Assembly: GCF_002150765.1 (NCBI RefSeq)
Contig: NZ_MUYM01000004.1
Span: 124,001-188,000, forward strand
From: Lentzea kentuckyensis
GTDB taxonomy: Bacteria > Actinomycetota > Actinomycetes > Mycobacteriales > Pseudonocardiaceae
Reading direction: 5' to 3'
Length of the DNA: 64,000 bases
The translations under genes and the position numbers were made by a program. Shown here piece by piece: positions 10,074 to 19,594 of the stretch (position 1 is its first letter; every line of letters begins with the position of its first letter). The notes beneath the pieces were generated by a model. It worked only from the letters and a program-made list of their open reading frames with translations, was not told where the DNA came from and did not search any database.

Positions 10074-10669
10074 AGCTGCTGCTGGCCTCGCGCAACGCCA
10101 AGAAGCTGCGCGAGCTGCAGCGCATCGTGGTCGCCGAGGGCCTGGACGGCATCGAGGTGCTCTCGCTGTCCGACGTGCCGGAGTTCCCCGAGGCCCCGGA
10201 GACCGCGCCCGACTTCGAGGGCAACGCGCTGGCCAAGGCCCGCGACGCCGCCGCGGCCACCGGGCTCGTGTCGGTCGCGGACGACTCCGGGCTCGCCGTC
10301 GACGAGCTGAACGGCATGCCCGGCGTGCTGTCCGCACGGTGGTCCGGCAAGCACGGCGACGACGACGCCAACCTGGACCTGCTGCTCGGCCAGCTCGGCG
10401 ACGTGCCGGACGAACGCCGTGGTGCGGCGTTCGTGTCGGTCGTGGCCATGGTCGTCCCCGGCGGCGAAGAGGTCGTCGTGCGCGGTGAGTGGCGCGGCAC
10501 GCTGTTGCGTGCGCGGCGCGGAACCAACGGCTTCGGTTACGACCCGATCTTCGTGCCCGAGGGCTACGAGATCACTTCCGCGGAGATGACCGCCGAGGAG
10601 AAGGACGCGGAGTCGCACCGCGGCCGCGCGTTGAAGCTGCTGGTCCCGTACCTGCGCAAACTCGGCTAA
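10070..10669 (+). CDS. rdgB: dITP/XTP pyrophosphatase (RdgB/HAM1)
   Basis: A 199-residue house-cleaning nucleotide pyrophosphatase removing dITP, XTP and ITP. Motifs are [16 protein letters not shown] at the N-terminus, [36 protein letters not shown] and [18 protein letters not shown] 10070 overlaps the rph stop. Its last four nucleotides overlap the convergent NACHT gene, which marks the end of the conserved block. Confidence 0.95.
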   Translation: MKLLLASRNAKKLRELQRIVVAEGLDGIEVLSLSDVPEFPEAPETAPDFEGNALAKARDAAAATGLVSVADDSGLAVDELNGMPGVLSARWSGKHGDDDANLDLLLGQLGDVPDERRGAAFVSVVAMVVPGGEEVVVRGEWRGTLLRARRGTNGFGYDPIFVPEGYEITSAEMTAEEKDAESHRGRALKLLVPYLRKLG

Positions 10670-13539
10670 CCGATCCACTCGATGCGCACATCGGGGCCGA
10701 GTTCGTCGACCCCGATGTGCGTGTTGAAGCGGTGCAACTGGAGCCTCAGGCGCCGGTCCTTGAGCGGCCGAAGATCGATCGGGACGTCTCTTTCGCTACC
10801 GATGAACACGCGGTCCAACTGCGGCAGCGGGGGAAGAGCGGCGAGGTCCGGCCAGCAGCTGCAAACGAGGGAACGCAGTCCACGTACCTCTGCGATCGGG
10901 CTCAAATCGCAGTCGCGGGTCACTGCGCTCAGCTGAAGGCCCCGCAGCGCTCGTCCGTGCAAGAACTCCAGGCTGATCCACGGTTCGCGTTGGAACAGGG
11001 CCAGTGTCTGCACGACTGAGGGCAACTGGTCGAGGTTGACGAACCGTTGCGCACGTGACAGGTAGATCATGTGTGGTGCGGTTCCGGCGAGCAGGCTGAG
11101 ATCCACCTCGCCGGCCATCGGTGCGTCGAGGTAGCGAAGCCCTGGCATCCATTGCACGAAGCTCAGGTCCGGCTGCACTTCGTGGGGTGGCAGCAACACA
11201 TCCGTGCCCACCAAATGCCGCAATTGAGACAGGTGTGGCATCAGGCGGGCGGACCGGATTCTGGCGTAGCCGTGTTCGAGCGGCGCGTCGGCCAGGACTT
11301 CCTCCGCATAGCGTTGTGGGTCGAAGTGCAGCCACGCGTCGAGCAGCTCCTTCTGGACGCTCAATCGGGCGTCACGTGCGTAACCGGCCAGGCGGGCCAT
11401 GGCCTCTGGTGACCCGACCAGGGCCGCGCTGCGGACCGTCGCGGCCGCGGCGGCCTCGGACAGGGCGCTCAGGTCGGCCGGGAGATAACGCAGCACGCGA
11501 TGGCCGATGGTCGCCAGAGAAGTCGTTTCCTTGGTGCTGCGTGGCGGCACCAAGGTGTTCTTGATCATCGAGTTGACCCGTTCGTGCACCTCCGCGTCGA
11601 CGTCCTTGACCGTCTCCAGGCACGCCGCCGCGAGCAGTCGCAGCCGCCGGCTCCGCCGCGGTTCGCGATCAGCGCGGTCGAGCACCTTGGTGATCAGGTC
11701 GCTCACGTCAGCCCGTCGCCCATGGCCGCACGCGAGCACGATCGTCTCCGCCCAGGAGTCGAGATGTGCGTGGGACACCAACGTGTCGATCTGGTCGTCC
11801 TCCATCGCCTCCTCACCGGCGAGGTACTCCTGGAACGTCCGGTGCACGAAGTCCACCCGCCCCAACACGGGTTCGCGGATGACTCCGCTGCGTTCCAGCA
11901 GGTGCGTGACGATGACGTCCGGCTGCTCGTCGACGTTGGGCATCGCCCGGACTTTGCGCGCCACGTGTTCGCGGACTTTCGCCGTCGGCAGCTGGCTGCG
12001 GCCGCCCAACGTCAGCCGCCAGGCCAAGTCCCGCAACAGCACGGTCTTGTCCGAGGTGGTGAGTATCCGGGCGATGCCGCGTTCCGCGTCGCGCATGTCC
12101 AGGAGCATCGTGAGCGCGGCCGCGTACAGCTCCATCCGGTTGCGCGGCAGTTCGGAGACGCGTTCGAGGTTCAACGCGCACAACATCGCGCAGAGCAACG
12201 GCGAGGACGCCAGCGCGCGCAGGTGTTCCCGGCTGTCGAGCTGGCTGATGAGCCGCCGTTGCGCCTCATCCGGCGCCTTGGCGGCTTCGTGCCAGCGTTG
12301 GACGAACGCCTTCACGTCGGCGGAACTCATCTGTTCGAGCAGGACGGAGGTGAACAGAAGCTCGTCCAGCCACTTCTCGTCGGCCGCGGCGGGACGAGCG
12401 GTGACGACGAACTGGGAGTCCGGGAAGGCGTGCACCAGTTCGCGCAGCCATTCGCGGACCTTGAGGCGCTTCTGCGGCGGCACCTCGTCGACGCCGTCGA
12501 CGAGCACCAGGCCTCGGCCCTCGCGCAGGACGCGGTGGACCCACCCCGATGGCATGAGGCCGGCGAGCGGCCCCGTCACGAACTCGTCCGGTCGTGGCAA
12601 CGGGGAGTCGGCGTAGGCCCGCAGCCGCACGGGAAGCGGGATGAGGCCGTTCCAGCCACGCAGGTCGTCGACGAACCCGCCGCGGGCAGCGGTGACCGCG
12701 AGCCAGTCGAGCAGAGTCGTCTTCCCCGAACCGGCTTCGCCGCGCACGAAGGTGCGGCTGCTCAGCGCGGACTCGACGCGCACGCCGGAGCGTGTCCGGT
12801 CCGCCTCGCCGAACCACTCGCGCCGCTGCCGTTCCCGGCCGGACACCGTGAGACTCAGATACGCGACGCTCAACGCGAGCCTGGGCTTGTCCTTCATGGA
12901 CAGCCCCAGGAGTTCCAGGCGATCGAGGTTCGCGGCGACGTAGCGCAGGTACTCGTCGCGGAACTCGTCGTCGTTGTCCGTGCCGGCCGGTGCGTACAAC
13001 GAGGTCCGGGGCAGGCGGGCCAGCACGTCTTCCAGCAACGCGGTCTGGGCGGTGGCGAGGGACAGCACCTCGGCCAGCGCACGCGGCTGGAACGGCGGCA
13101 GGTGCCTGATGATCTGGACGAGGTAGCGACACGACTGGTCCAACGCGATCTCGTAGCACCGCCCCAGGTCGTGGCGCGGCAGCGAGCGGCGGATGCGCTG
13201 GGCCAGGACCTCGGGGTCGGTGTCATCGCTGAGCAGGGCCTCGTCGGACAGGTCGATGGACGACAGCGCCTCCTGCACCGCGGTCAGGGAAGCGGCGACG
13301 TCCTCGTCGGCGAAGCGTTCGAGGACGGGTTCCAGCTGCTCGGTGACCTGGTGGCCGATGTGCTGGACGAGAGTGTCGAGCTTGGCTCGTTGGGTGGGCT
13401 TGTCGAGTTGCGCCGCGGCGAGGTCGGTCAGCGACGAGGCTCGCGTCTCCTCCTCGCAGTGGGAGGCCAGCCATTCCGTCGCGGCGCGCATCGCCACCGA
13501 CTGACCCAGCTTGGAGACCGCGACGATTGCTAAGCCCAC
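10666..13539 (-). CDS. NACHT-domain NTPase with leucine-rich C-terminus (bacterial NLR-like)
   Basis: A 957-residue STAND NTPase. Residues 1-260 are helical, with no enzymatic motif visible, and resemble the helical N-terminal domains of bacterial NACHT proteins. NACHT follows: Walker A GEAGSGKTTLLDWL (267-280), Walker B GLVLVDGVDEVP (343-354), sensor FVVTARP (377-383). From about 780 to the end there is a leucine-periodic stretch (units of roughly 20-22 residues such as LSFVQWMPGLRYLDAP and LSPIAEVRGLRSLVCS) that looks like degenerate leucine-rich repeats. This is the NLR layout. Known bacterial NACHT proteins include anti-phage sensors; function here is inferred. It starts GTG 13539, 10 nt after the SMR gene on the same strand, and its 3' end meets rdgB. 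Confidence 0.85.
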   Translation of the reverse strand: MGLAIVAVSKLGQSVAMRAATEWLASHCEEETRASSLTDLAAAQLDKPTQRAKLDTLVQHIGHQVTEQLEPVLERFADEDVAASLTAVQEALSSIDLSDEALLSDDTDPEVLAQRIRRSLPRHDLGRCYEIALDQSCRYLVQIIRHLPPFQPRALAEVLSLATAQTALLEDVLARLPRTSLYAPAGTDNDDEFRDEYLRYVAANLDRLELLGLSMKDKPRLALSVAYLSLTVSGRERQRREWFGEADRTRSGVRVESALSSRTFVRGEAGSGKTTLLDWLAVTAARGGFVDDLRGWNGLIPLPVRLRAYADSPLPRPDEFVTGPLAGLMPSGWVHRVLREGRGLVLVDGVDEVPPQKRLKVREWLRELVHAFPDSQFVVTARPAAADEKWLDELLFTSVLLEQMSSADVKAFVQRWHEAAKAPDEAQRRLISQLDSREHLRALASSPLLCAMLCALNLERVSELPRNRMELYAAALTMLLDMRDAERGIARILTTSDKTVLLRDLAWRLTLGGRSQLPTAKVREHVARKVRAMPNVDEQPDVIVTHLLERSGVIREPVLGRVDFVHRTFQEYLAGEEAMEDDQIDTLVSHAHLDSWAETIVLACGHGRRADVSDLITKVLDRADREPRRSRRLRLLAAACLETVKDVDAEVHERVNSMIKNTLVPPRSTKETTSLATIGHRVLRYLPADLSALSEAAAAATVRSAALVGSPEAMARLAGYARDARLSVQKELLDAWLHFDPQRYAEEVLADAPLEHGYARIRSARLMPHLSQLRHLVGTDVLLPPHEVQPDLSFVQWMPGLRYLDAPMAGEVDLSLLAGTAPHMIYLSRAQRFVNLDQLPSVVQTLALFQREPWISLEFLHGRALRGLQLSAVTRDCDLSPIAEVRGLRSLVCSCWPDLAALPPLPQLDRVFIGSERDVPIDLRPLKDRRLRLQLHRFNTHIGVDELGPDVRIEWIG

Positions 13540-13549
13540 CCAAACGAGA

Positions 13550-13888
13550 TTAGCCGGTGGCGTGCGCGTGGGACGCGACGGACACCACGCACACGCCCGC
13601 CGCGATCAGGGCCATGCCGCCCAGCATCGCGAGGTTCAGCGGGTCGGAGAAGAGCACGCGGCTGGTGACGGCGACCAGCGCGATGCCCGCGCCGGCCCAG
13701 ATCGCGTACGTGATGGCGACCGGCAGGCCCATCCGGATCACCACCGACTCCAGGTACAGAGCGGTGAGGAACCCGGCACCGAGGCCGGCGACCGGCCACG
13801 GTTTCGTGAAGCCGTCGGAGTACTTCAGACAAAGGGTTGCGAAAACTTCCGCGGCCACGGCCACGGTCAGCAGAATCCACTTGAGCAT
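13550..13888 (-). CDS. SMR family multidrug/quaternary-ammonium transporter
   Basis: A 112-residue, four-helix small multidrug resistance protein (EmrE/QacE/Mmr family). The essential membrane glutamate is exactly E14 in AVAAEVFATLCLKYSDGFT, and the conserved aromatic pair is in YAIWAGAGIA (Y61, W64). It probably works as an antiparallel dimer exchanging protons for cationic drugs. ATG 13888 gives the family's normal start; the open frame upstream adds only 13 codons. The next gene downstream on the same strand, 10 nt away, is the NACHT protein, so co-transcription is likely. The upstream gap 13889-14124 holds no gene, and I see no guanidine-riboswitch consensus there. Confidence 0.9.
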   Translation of the reverse strand: MLKWILLTVAVAAEVFATLCLKYSDGFTKPWPVAGLGAGFLTALYLESVVIRMGLPVAITYAIWAGAGIALVAVTSRVLFSDPLNLAMLGGMALIAAGVCVVSVASHAHATG

Positions 13889-14124
13889 TGAATTTTCCCA
13901 GCACGAAATGCACGCAGCGCAAGGCATGCGTGTTTGACTACGAACGGACGACAGGGCTCAAACGCCCAGGTCAACCGCCGCGCGTGGGAAAGTGGACGCG
14001 CAAGACGAAATCAGACGGGATGTCGGGACCGCGAGGTGCCGTCAAGCGACACACGGTGTATCACCCTCACCGGAACAAGGGGCGGCATTTGTTGCACGCC
14101 CTCACCCCGACCATACCCGAAGAA

Positions 14125-14159
14125 GGGGCCGCCGCCGCAAGAGTTGCGGCGGCGGCCCC
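14125..14159 (-). terminator. Rho-independent terminator of bcp
   Basis: A perfect 16-bp GC-rich stem (14125-14140 with 14144-14159) around a 3-nt loop lies 16 nt past the bcp stop. On the minus strand it is followed by TTCTTC. It also separates the SMR-NACHT transcription unit from bcp. Confidence 0.85.
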
Positions 14160-14175
14160 CATGTTCGGTGGAAAT

Positions 14176-14643
14176 TCAGGCGGGGAGTTCGCGCAGCAGC
14201 TTGGCGACGTGGCCGGTGGCGCGGACGTTGTACATGGCCTTGACGATCTTGCCGTCGGGGCCGACGAGGAACGTCGAGCGGATCACGCCCTGCACGGTCC
14301 TGCCGTAGTTCTGCTTCTCGCCGAACGCGCCCCACTCGACCAGGACGGACTTGTCCGGGTCGCCGAGCAGCGGGAAGGTGAGGCCCTCCGCGTCGCGGAA
14401 CTTCGCGAGCTTCTCCTGCTTGTCGGCCGAGATGCCGACGACGGCGTAACCGAGGTCGTTCAGCTGGGCGAGGCTGTCGCGGAAGTCGCAGGCCTGCTTG
14501 GTGCAGCCCGGCGTGCTGGCAGCCGGGTAGAAGTACACGACCACGGACTTGCCGAGGTAGTCGGACAGGGACACCGGCTTGCCCTCGCTGTCGGGCAGCG
14601 TGAACGCGGGCGCGGTGTCTCCGGGCTCGAGACGACTGGTCAT
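14176..14643 (-). CDS. bcp: Thioredoxin-dependent peroxiredoxin (Bcp/PrxQ)
   Basis: A 155-residue peroxiredoxin reducing H2O2 and organic peroxides. The peroxidatic cysteine lies in STPGCTKQACDFRD with the resolving cysteine five residues later, the alpha2-type PrxQ arrangement. Other family segments are LEPGDTAPAFTLPDSEG, VVVYFYPAAS and RSTFLVGPDGKI. ATG 14643 is close to the start of the upstream lipoprotein's stop (11 nt), so the two may be co-transcribed. Ends at a strong terminator. Confidence 0.93.
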   Translation of the reverse strand: MTSRLEPGDTAPAFTLPDSEGKPVSLSDYLGKSVVVYFYPAASTPGCTKQACDFRDSLAQLNDLGYAVVGISADKQEKLAKFRDAEGLTFPLLGDPDKSVLVEWGAFGEKQNYGRTVQGVIRSTFLVGPDGKIVKAMYNVRATGHVAKLLRELPA

Positions 14644-14654
14644 GCCTGCAGAGA

Positions 14655-15182
14655 CTAGGCCTGGCCCTCGAACAACGTGGCGGCGTCCTGGCCCCGTCCA
14701 CCGGGCTGGATGGACAGCTGCATCTGCACCGGGGACTCGGACACCGCGAACGCCAGCTGGAACTGGGTGTCGCGGCCCGGAGGCAGTTCGGCCACGGCGC
14801 CGGCGAGGCCGTTGAGGCCCTGCACGGAGTCGACCAGTTCGGCGGCCGGGTCGCCGTTCGCCGTCGCGCGCACGGACAGCTGGGACGGGTGGTAGGTCGC
14901 CTTGGAGCCGTTGTAGACCGTGATGGTGAAGACCGCGGTGCGCTTGGCGCGCGGGATGGCCGTCTCGGACGGCGCGAGCGAGCGGGGAGCGGACACCACG
15001 ACGGACAGGCCAGAGGCCCACACGCGCTGGGTGCCGAACGCGGCGGCGCCGGACGCGCTGGGCGTCTCAGCTCGTTGCTCGACTGTCAGGTTCTCGTCCG
15101 GGGTGACGGCGACGCTGGGGCCCGCACATCCCGCCACGGCCAGCAGCAGGCACAGGCCCGCGGCCGATTTGGCGAACTTCAC
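14655..15182 (-). CDS. Secreted lipoprotein, DUF4352-like
   Basis: A 175-residue lipoprotein. The signal peptide MKFAKSAAGLCLLLAVAGC ends in a lipobox with Cys19 as lipid anchor. The mature part holds an immunoglobulin-like beta domain (VFTITVYNGSKATYHPSQL and FQLAFAVSES), similar to DUF4352 telokin-like domains, often seen in actinobacterial surface lipoproteins. It is directly upstream of bcp. No enzymatic residues are seen; role unknown. Confidence 0.72.
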   Translation of the reverse strand: MKFAKSAAGLCLLLAVAGCAGPSVAVTPDENLTVEQRAETPSASGAAAFGTQRVWASGLSVVVSAPRSLAPSETAIPRAKRTAVFTITVYNGSKATYHPSQLSVRATANGDPAAELVDSVQGLNGLAGAVAELPPGRDTQFQLAFAVSESPVQMQLSIQPGGRGQDAATLFEGQA

Positions 15183-15519
15183 GAACTCCCCTTTCCCACC
15201 CCGGCGGTGGGTGTGAACGACTCACGTCAACTGTGACGGTGCCGAAGGGGTGGTGGGGACCGAAAAGGGGCCTTGACGCGGACCTGGTGCCAGGCCGTGG
15301 CCGTCTCGTGATGGGCGGCGTGGGCGGCGCCACATGGTGCGCCGGCCCCACGCCGTCCAGCGGCTTCATCCGCTTGGAGAAGCTAGGGAGCGCGTCGGGG
15401 GGCGTGCGCGCTCACACCGATCATCGCCCACGGTGTGTCTGGCGCTACAAGCGGAGCCGTTTATCACCCGTTCAGACCAGCGTCAGTCGTACGAAACGTG
15501 AAGCTCACGCCTGGCCGAC
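15183..15519. other. Intergenic region, no gene seen
   Basis: 337 bp between the lipoprotein start and the 3' end of the flavin-dependent oxidoreductase. It must contain the promoter of the lipoprotein-bcp unit. Apart from short GC-rich stems I see no convincing hairpin, RNA gene or conserved small ORF. The open frame crossing it on the plus strand is a shadow of the oxidoreductase. Confidence 0.5.
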
Positions 15520-16548
15520 TCACGTATGTGCGGCTGAACGGCCCATCGACGGCGTCCGTTCGGCCACATCGCTGAGCAGTTCGAACGAACGGAGCCGGTC
15601 CTCGTGCCCGTGCACGATCGTCGTCACCATGAGCTCGTCGGCGGCGGTCGACTCCATCAACTCGTCCAGTCCGGCGCGGACCGTTGAGGGGGACCCGATG
15701 ATCTGGGTGGCCATGCGGTCCTCGATCACCAGCTCGTCGATCTCCGTGTACGGGTGGTCGGCGGCCTCCTGCGGCGTGGCCAGCGGCGCCGGGCGGCCCT
15801 GGCGCAGCCGCACGAACGAGAGCGCTCCCGGGCCCGCGATGTAGCGGGCGTGCTCGTCGGTGTCCGCCACGATCACCGAGGCGCACACCATCGCGTACGG
15901 CTCCTGGAGGACCTCGGACGGCCGGAAGTTCCGCCGGTACAGCTCCAGCGCCGGCAGCGTGTTCTGGGCGCTGAAGTGGTGGGCGAACGCGAACGGCAGG
16001 CCGAGCATGCCGGCGGCCTGCGCGCTGTAGCCGGACGAGCCGAGCAGCCAGATCGGCGGCTTGTTGCCGGCGGCGGGCACGGCGTTGAGCTCAGCGGCGC
16101 CCTCGAAGTACTTGATCAGCTCGGTCAGCTCCTGCGGGAAGTTCTCCGCGGAGAGACCGGCCTCGGTGCGCCGCAGCGCCCGCGCGGTCTTCTGGTCGGT
16201 GCCGGGCGCACGGCCGATGCCGAGGTCGATGCGGCCGGGGTGCAGCGCTTCGAGCATGCCGAACTGCTCGGCGACCACCAGCGGGGCGTGGTTGGGCAGC
16301 ATGACGCCGCCAGAACCGACGCGGATCGTCGACGTGGCGTCCGCGATGTGCCCGATCAGGACGGCGGGCGCGGAGGACGCGATGCCGGGCATGTTGTGGT
16401 GCTCGGCGAACCAGTAGCGGTGGTAGCCGAGCCGTTCGGCCTGCTGAGCGAGGTCCCGCGAGTTCCGCAACGCGGTCGTGGCGTCCGATCCCGACGTGAT
16501 CGGGGCGAGGTCGAGAACGGACAGCGGGATCTCACTCAGACGGCTCAT
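15520..16548 (-). CDS. LLM-class flavin-dependent oxidoreductase
   Basis: A 342-residue luciferase-like monooxygenase (bacterial luciferase TIM barrel, FMN or F420 dependent). Typical motifs are [20 protein letters not shown] (about 40-59), [20 protein letters not shown] and [14 protein letters not shown], plus [17 protein letters not shown]. This pattern belongs to the MsnO8-like subgroup common in Actinobacteria. Substrate unknown. Follows the beta-lactamase-like gene on the opposite side of a short gap (7 nt), so the two may form one minus-strand transcript. Confidence 0.88.
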   Translation of the reverse strand: MSRLSEIPLSVLDLAPITSGSDATTALRNSRDLAQQAERLGYHRYWFAEHHNMPGIASSAPAVLIGHIADATSTIRVGSGGVMLPNHAPLVVAEQFGMLEALHPGRIDLGIGRAPGTDQKTARALRRTEAGLSAENFPQELTELIKYFEGAAELNAVPAAGNKPPIWLLGSSGYSAQAAGMLGLPFAFAHHFSAQNTLPALELYRRNFRPSEVLQEPYAMVCASVIVADTDEHARYIAGPGALSFVRLRQGRPAPLATPQEAADHPYTEIDELVIEDRMATQIIGSPSTVRAGLDELMESTAADELMVTTIVHGHEDRLRSFELLSDVAERTPSMGRSAAHT

Positions 16549-16555
16549 ACATCGA

Positions 16556-17323
16556 TCAACACCGATACTTGGTGACTTCTTCCGTGACTCGGGTAACTCG
16601 TTTCGAGGCCTGCTGCCAGGTGGTGCCCTGCGGGTGCAGGGTCAGCACCGCGACGATGCTGAACAGGCAGGTCCCGGACGTGTGCATGGCAGGGGACTTC
16701 AGGTCCAGCTCCGGCTCGTCCGCGTCCAGCAGCAGGCGCGGGCGGCGCTTCTGGACGCACGGCTCCTCCGGGTCGCCGAAGCCCGACCAGCCCTGCTTGA
16801 ACGCGGGCTTCCAGGTGACCGACGGCAGCCCGAACGACTGGTCGAAACCGTCCGAGGCGCACTTCGTGGCCCGGTGCAGGTGCCCCATGATCGTGCGCCG
16901 GACCGACGGTTTCGCCTTCTCCAGCACGTAGCGATAGGTCTTCACGACGTCGGAAGCACTCACGGCCGTATAGCCCCACATGCCACGCCTCTCCGGCGGG
17001 CGCGTGTCCTCAAGACCGATGCGTTCGGCCGTGCGCACGACGAGCTGTTCCCAGCCGTTCTCGACCCACAGCTCGCTCGCCGCGTTGTCGTCGCTGGAGC
17101 GCAGCATCGGTTCGATGCGCGGGTCGTCGCCGCGCGTCTCCAGTTGCTCGATGGCGATCAGGATCTTCACCAGCGAGGCGGACCTGATCGGCTTGTGCAC
17201 GTCTTTGCCGGTGAGGCGGTGGGTGATCCGGTCGTAGACCGCGTAGGACTCGGACGGGGTGGGCGCGGGCGCGACGGGTGCGGGCGCCCCGGCGATCAAC
17301 GCCAGCGTCAGGATTAGGTGCAC
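16556..17323 (-). CDS. Secreted beta-lactamase-fold serine hydrolase
   Basis: A 255-residue exported protein with signal peptide [21 protein letters not shown]. The penicillin-recognising fold is shown by S-x-x-K in [16 protein letters not shown] (SLVK), an S-D-N-like motif in [11 protein letters not shown], and the third motif KQGWSG where K-T/S-G is usual. Class A beta-lactamases are of similar length, but the Thr to Gln change in motif 3 and the cysteine pairs near the C-terminus argue against a classical lactamase. It could be a D,D-peptidase-like or inactive wall protein. Starts 21 nt from the divergent monooxygenase gene. Confidence 0.72.
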   Translation of the reverse strand: MHLILTLALIAGAPAPVAPAPTPSESYAVYDRITHRLTGKDVHKPIRSASLVKILIAIEQLETRGDDPRIEPMLRSSDDNAASELWVENGWEQLVVRTAERIGLEDTRPPERRGMWGYTAVSASDVVKTYRYVLEKAKPSVRRTIMGHLHRATKCASDGFDQSFGLPSVTWKPAFKQGWSGFGDPEEPCVQKRRPRLLLDADEPELDLKSPAMHTSGTCLFSIVAVLTLHPQGTTWQQASKRVTRVTEEVTKYRC

Positions 17324-17344
17324 GCGACCGGAAGTTAGCGGCGA

Positions 17345-18448
17345 ATGACTCTTTCGTCACACGGGGGCACGGACCGGAGCGCGCTTTCGGTTGACCATGA
17401 CGTGACGGATGTGGTGGTGATCGGCGCCGGACAGGCAGGCCTGTCCGCCTCGTACTTCCTGCGCCGGCGCGACGTCGACCACGTCGTGCTGGACGCGAAC
17501 CCCTCGCCCGGTGGCGCGTGGCTGCACCGCTGGCCCTCACTGCGGATGCGGACCGTGCACGGCATCCACGAGCTGCCCGGCATGCCGTTCGAGCAGCCGT
17601 CGCCCGACTCGCCGGCCAACGAGGCGATCCCGTCCTATTTCGCCCACTACGAGCGGCTGTTCGACCTGCCGGTGGTGCGGCCGGTGAACGTGACGCAGGT
17701 GGTGGACGACGGCGCGCTGCTGAAGGTCGAGACCTCCGACGGCGTCTGGACCACGCGGGGCCTGATCAACGCGACCGGGACGTGGCGCCGCCCGTTCTGG
17801 CCGTACTACCCAGGCCAGGAGACGTTCCAGGGCCGTCAGTTGCACACCGCCGACTACCAGGGGCCGGAATCGTTCGCGGGCAAGCGGGTCGTGGTCGTGG
17901 GCGGCGGTGCGTCCGCGACGCAGTTGCTCATGGAGATCGCCTCAGTTGCACAGGAGACCCGGTGGGTGACCCGGCACGAGCCGGTGTGGCGCGAGGGCCC
18001 GTTCACCGAGGACTACGGCCGCTGGGTCGTCGGCATGGTCGAGGAACGCGTCCGCGCCGGGCTGATCCCGCACAGCGTCGTGAGCGTGACGGGGCTCGCG
18101 TTGAACGAGGCGACGCGCGCTGCCATCGCGTCCGGAGTGCTGGACCGCAAGCCGATGTTCGACCGGATCACGCCCAGCGGTGTCTCGTGGGAGTCCGGTG
18201 AGGACTTCGACGCCGACATCATCCTGTGGGCCACCGGGTTCCGGCACGACCTGGACCACCTGACGCCGTTGCACCTGCGTGCTCCCGGCGGCGGCATCCA
18301 GGTCGACGGCACACGGGTGGTCGCCGATCCGCGCATCCACCTCGTCGGCTACGGGCCCTCCGCCAGCACGATCGGCGCGAACCGGGCCGGCCGCAGTGCC
18401 GTTCGCGAGCTGATGGGCTACCTGGGTCAACGGGTTTCCGCCACCTGA
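17345..18448 (+). CDS. FAD-dependent monooxygenase/oxidoreductase (CzcO-like)
   Basis: A 367-residue two-dinucleotide-binding-domain flavoprotein. The FAD site is VVVIGAGQAGLSASYFLRRR (23-42) and the NADPH site KRVVVVGGGASATQLLME (about 180-197), with ATGF near the C-terminus (DIILWATGFRHD). It is shorter than Baeyer-Villiger enzymes and lacks their F-x-G-x3-H motif, so it fits the CzcO-like flavoprotein or N-oxygenase group. The start may be ATG 17345 or, closer to family norm, GTG 17402 (VTDVVVIGAG). Substrate unknown. Confidence 0.82.
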   Translation: MTLSSHGGTDRSALSVDHDVTDVVVIGAGQAGLSASYFLRRRDVDHVVLDANPSPGGAWLHRWPSLRMRTVHGIHELPGMPFEQPSPDSPANEAIPSYFAHYERLFDLPVVRPVNVTQVVDDGALLKVETSDGVWTTRGLINATGTWRRPFWPYYPGQETFQGRQLHTADYQGPESFAGKRVVVVGGGASATQLLMEIASVAQETRWVTRHEPVWREGPFTEDYGRWVVGMVEERVRAGLIPHSVVSVTGLALNEATRAAIASGVLDRKPMFDRITPSGVSWESGEDFDADIILWATGFRHDLDHLTPLHLRAPGGGIQVDGTRVVADPRIHLVGYGPSASTIGANRAGRSAVRELMGYLGQRVSAT

Positions 18449-18472
18449 CGTCGCCCGGCGTGCCAGGATGCC

Positions 18473-19591
18473 GTGGTGGGCTCTTTCAAGGTCGATCCCG
18501 CGGCCGTCGCCGGGCTGGGACAGCTGGTGCAGCGGCAAAGCGACGGCATCGCCGGCCATCTTGCGGCGCTGGAGCACAACGCGGTCTCCGACCAGGGCGA
18601 CGGCTTCTTCGAGCTGATCAGCAGACAGCTGGTCCACCTGCGCTACTACGCCCACTCCAACACCCGGCAGGGGCTGAGCCTGGCGGGGAACTCGGCTCTG
18701 CAGCTGCGCGACACCGCCGCGTTCTACGTGGCGACCGACAACTCGGTCGAAGCACGCCTCGACGGCACCTACCGGCCCGTCACGTCGGTCGACCGCGAGC
18801 GCTCCTCGCTGCCGTGCGAGGTGACCCAGAGCGGCTTCGGCGACGTGCACGACGTGAGCGGTTACCAACCGCCGACCTCGGTGGATCTCGAACAGGACCT
18901 GGGCTGGCCGGTGGACCTGGAGGCGCGGCTCAACGCCCTCGGCGACCTGGTGTCGACCGGCGCGAAGATCGGCAGGCTCGTCGAGACCGTCACGCACTGG
19001 AACCCGTTCGAACGCGCCGCGCTGCTCGTGTCCGGCGACTGGAACGCGATCCACCGCGAAGGCCTCATCATCGCCGACACCGGCAAGGCCTTCGACCACA
19101 TCGCCACGAACATCGACCACGGCCGCTTCAACATCCAGTCGGCCTGGGACGGCAACGCCGCCGCGGCCGCCGAGAACTGGCTCGACGAGTACGCCAGAGC
19201 CTGCCGCGAGCATGCCACCTACTGCCGTGAGGCCGCCGAGAAGATCCGCAACCTCGCCGAGGCCGTCTACCACCGCGCCAAGTCGCTGGAGACCGCGCTC
19301 GGCACGCTCGTCGACCTGGTCGGCGAACTGATCTCGCTGAAGAAGATCAACTCGATCCGGGCGACCATCGCCGCGGCCTTCGACGAGGCGCTCGACTTCG
19401 CGACGGGGACCGGCGACTTCAACGACCTGTTGAAGGCCCTCAAGGCCTGGGCGGGTGAGGCGACCGCGCTCACCGACCTGATCTTCGCCACCGCGCACGA
19501 GTTCTCGGGGATCGTGGCGGCGGCCAAGGGGCAGGGCGAGGTCGTGGCGGCGCGGTGGCCCTGTGCTCCCTACGACCATCCGGGGGTCTGA
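18473..19591 (+). CDS. WXG100/ESX-substrate-like protein
   Basis: A 372-residue all-helical protein without signal peptide. Residues 1-90 (FKVDPAAVAGLGQLVQRQSD) resemble EspC-type ESX-secretion-associated domains. Residues about 205-300 contain a W-x-G turn between helices (IQSAWDGNAAAAAENWL), as in WXG100 proteins, followed by long amphipathic helices and GTLVDLVGELISLKKINSI. This layout is typical of type VII secretion substrates or their chaperone-like partners in Actinobacteria. It is followed after 3 nt by a small acidic ORF, probably co-translated. No ESX core genes are in the window and no toxin domain is seen. Confidence 0.7.
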   Translation: MVGSFKVDPAAVAGLGQLVQRQSDGIAGHLAALEHNAVSDQGDGFFELISRQLVHLRYYAHSNTRQGLSLAGNSALQLRDTAAFYVATDNSVEARLDGTYRPVTSVDRERSSLPCEVTQSGFGDVHDVSGYQPPTSVDLEQDLGWPVDLEARLNALGDLVSTGAKIGRLVETVTHWNPFERAALLVSGDWNAIHREGLIIADTGKAFDHIATNIDHGRFNIQSAWDGNAAAAAENWLDEYARACREHATYCREAAEKIRNLAEAVYHRAKSLETALGTLVDLVGELISLKKINSIRATIAAAFDEALDFATGTGDFNDLLKALKAWAGEATALTDLIFATAHEFSGIVAAAKGQGEVVAARWPCAPYDHPGV

Positions 19592-19594
19592 GTC

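Noticed and set aside
13889..14124. Guanidine (ykkC) riboswitch upstream of the SMR gene
   Set aside because: SMR genes are often under such riboswitches, but I could not find the conserved guanidine-I or ACGR-loop guanidine-II features on the minus strand.
13888..14658. Plus-strand open frame of 256 codons
   Set aside because: Runs antisense through bcp and its terminator; the bcp reading has clear peroxiredoxin motifs.
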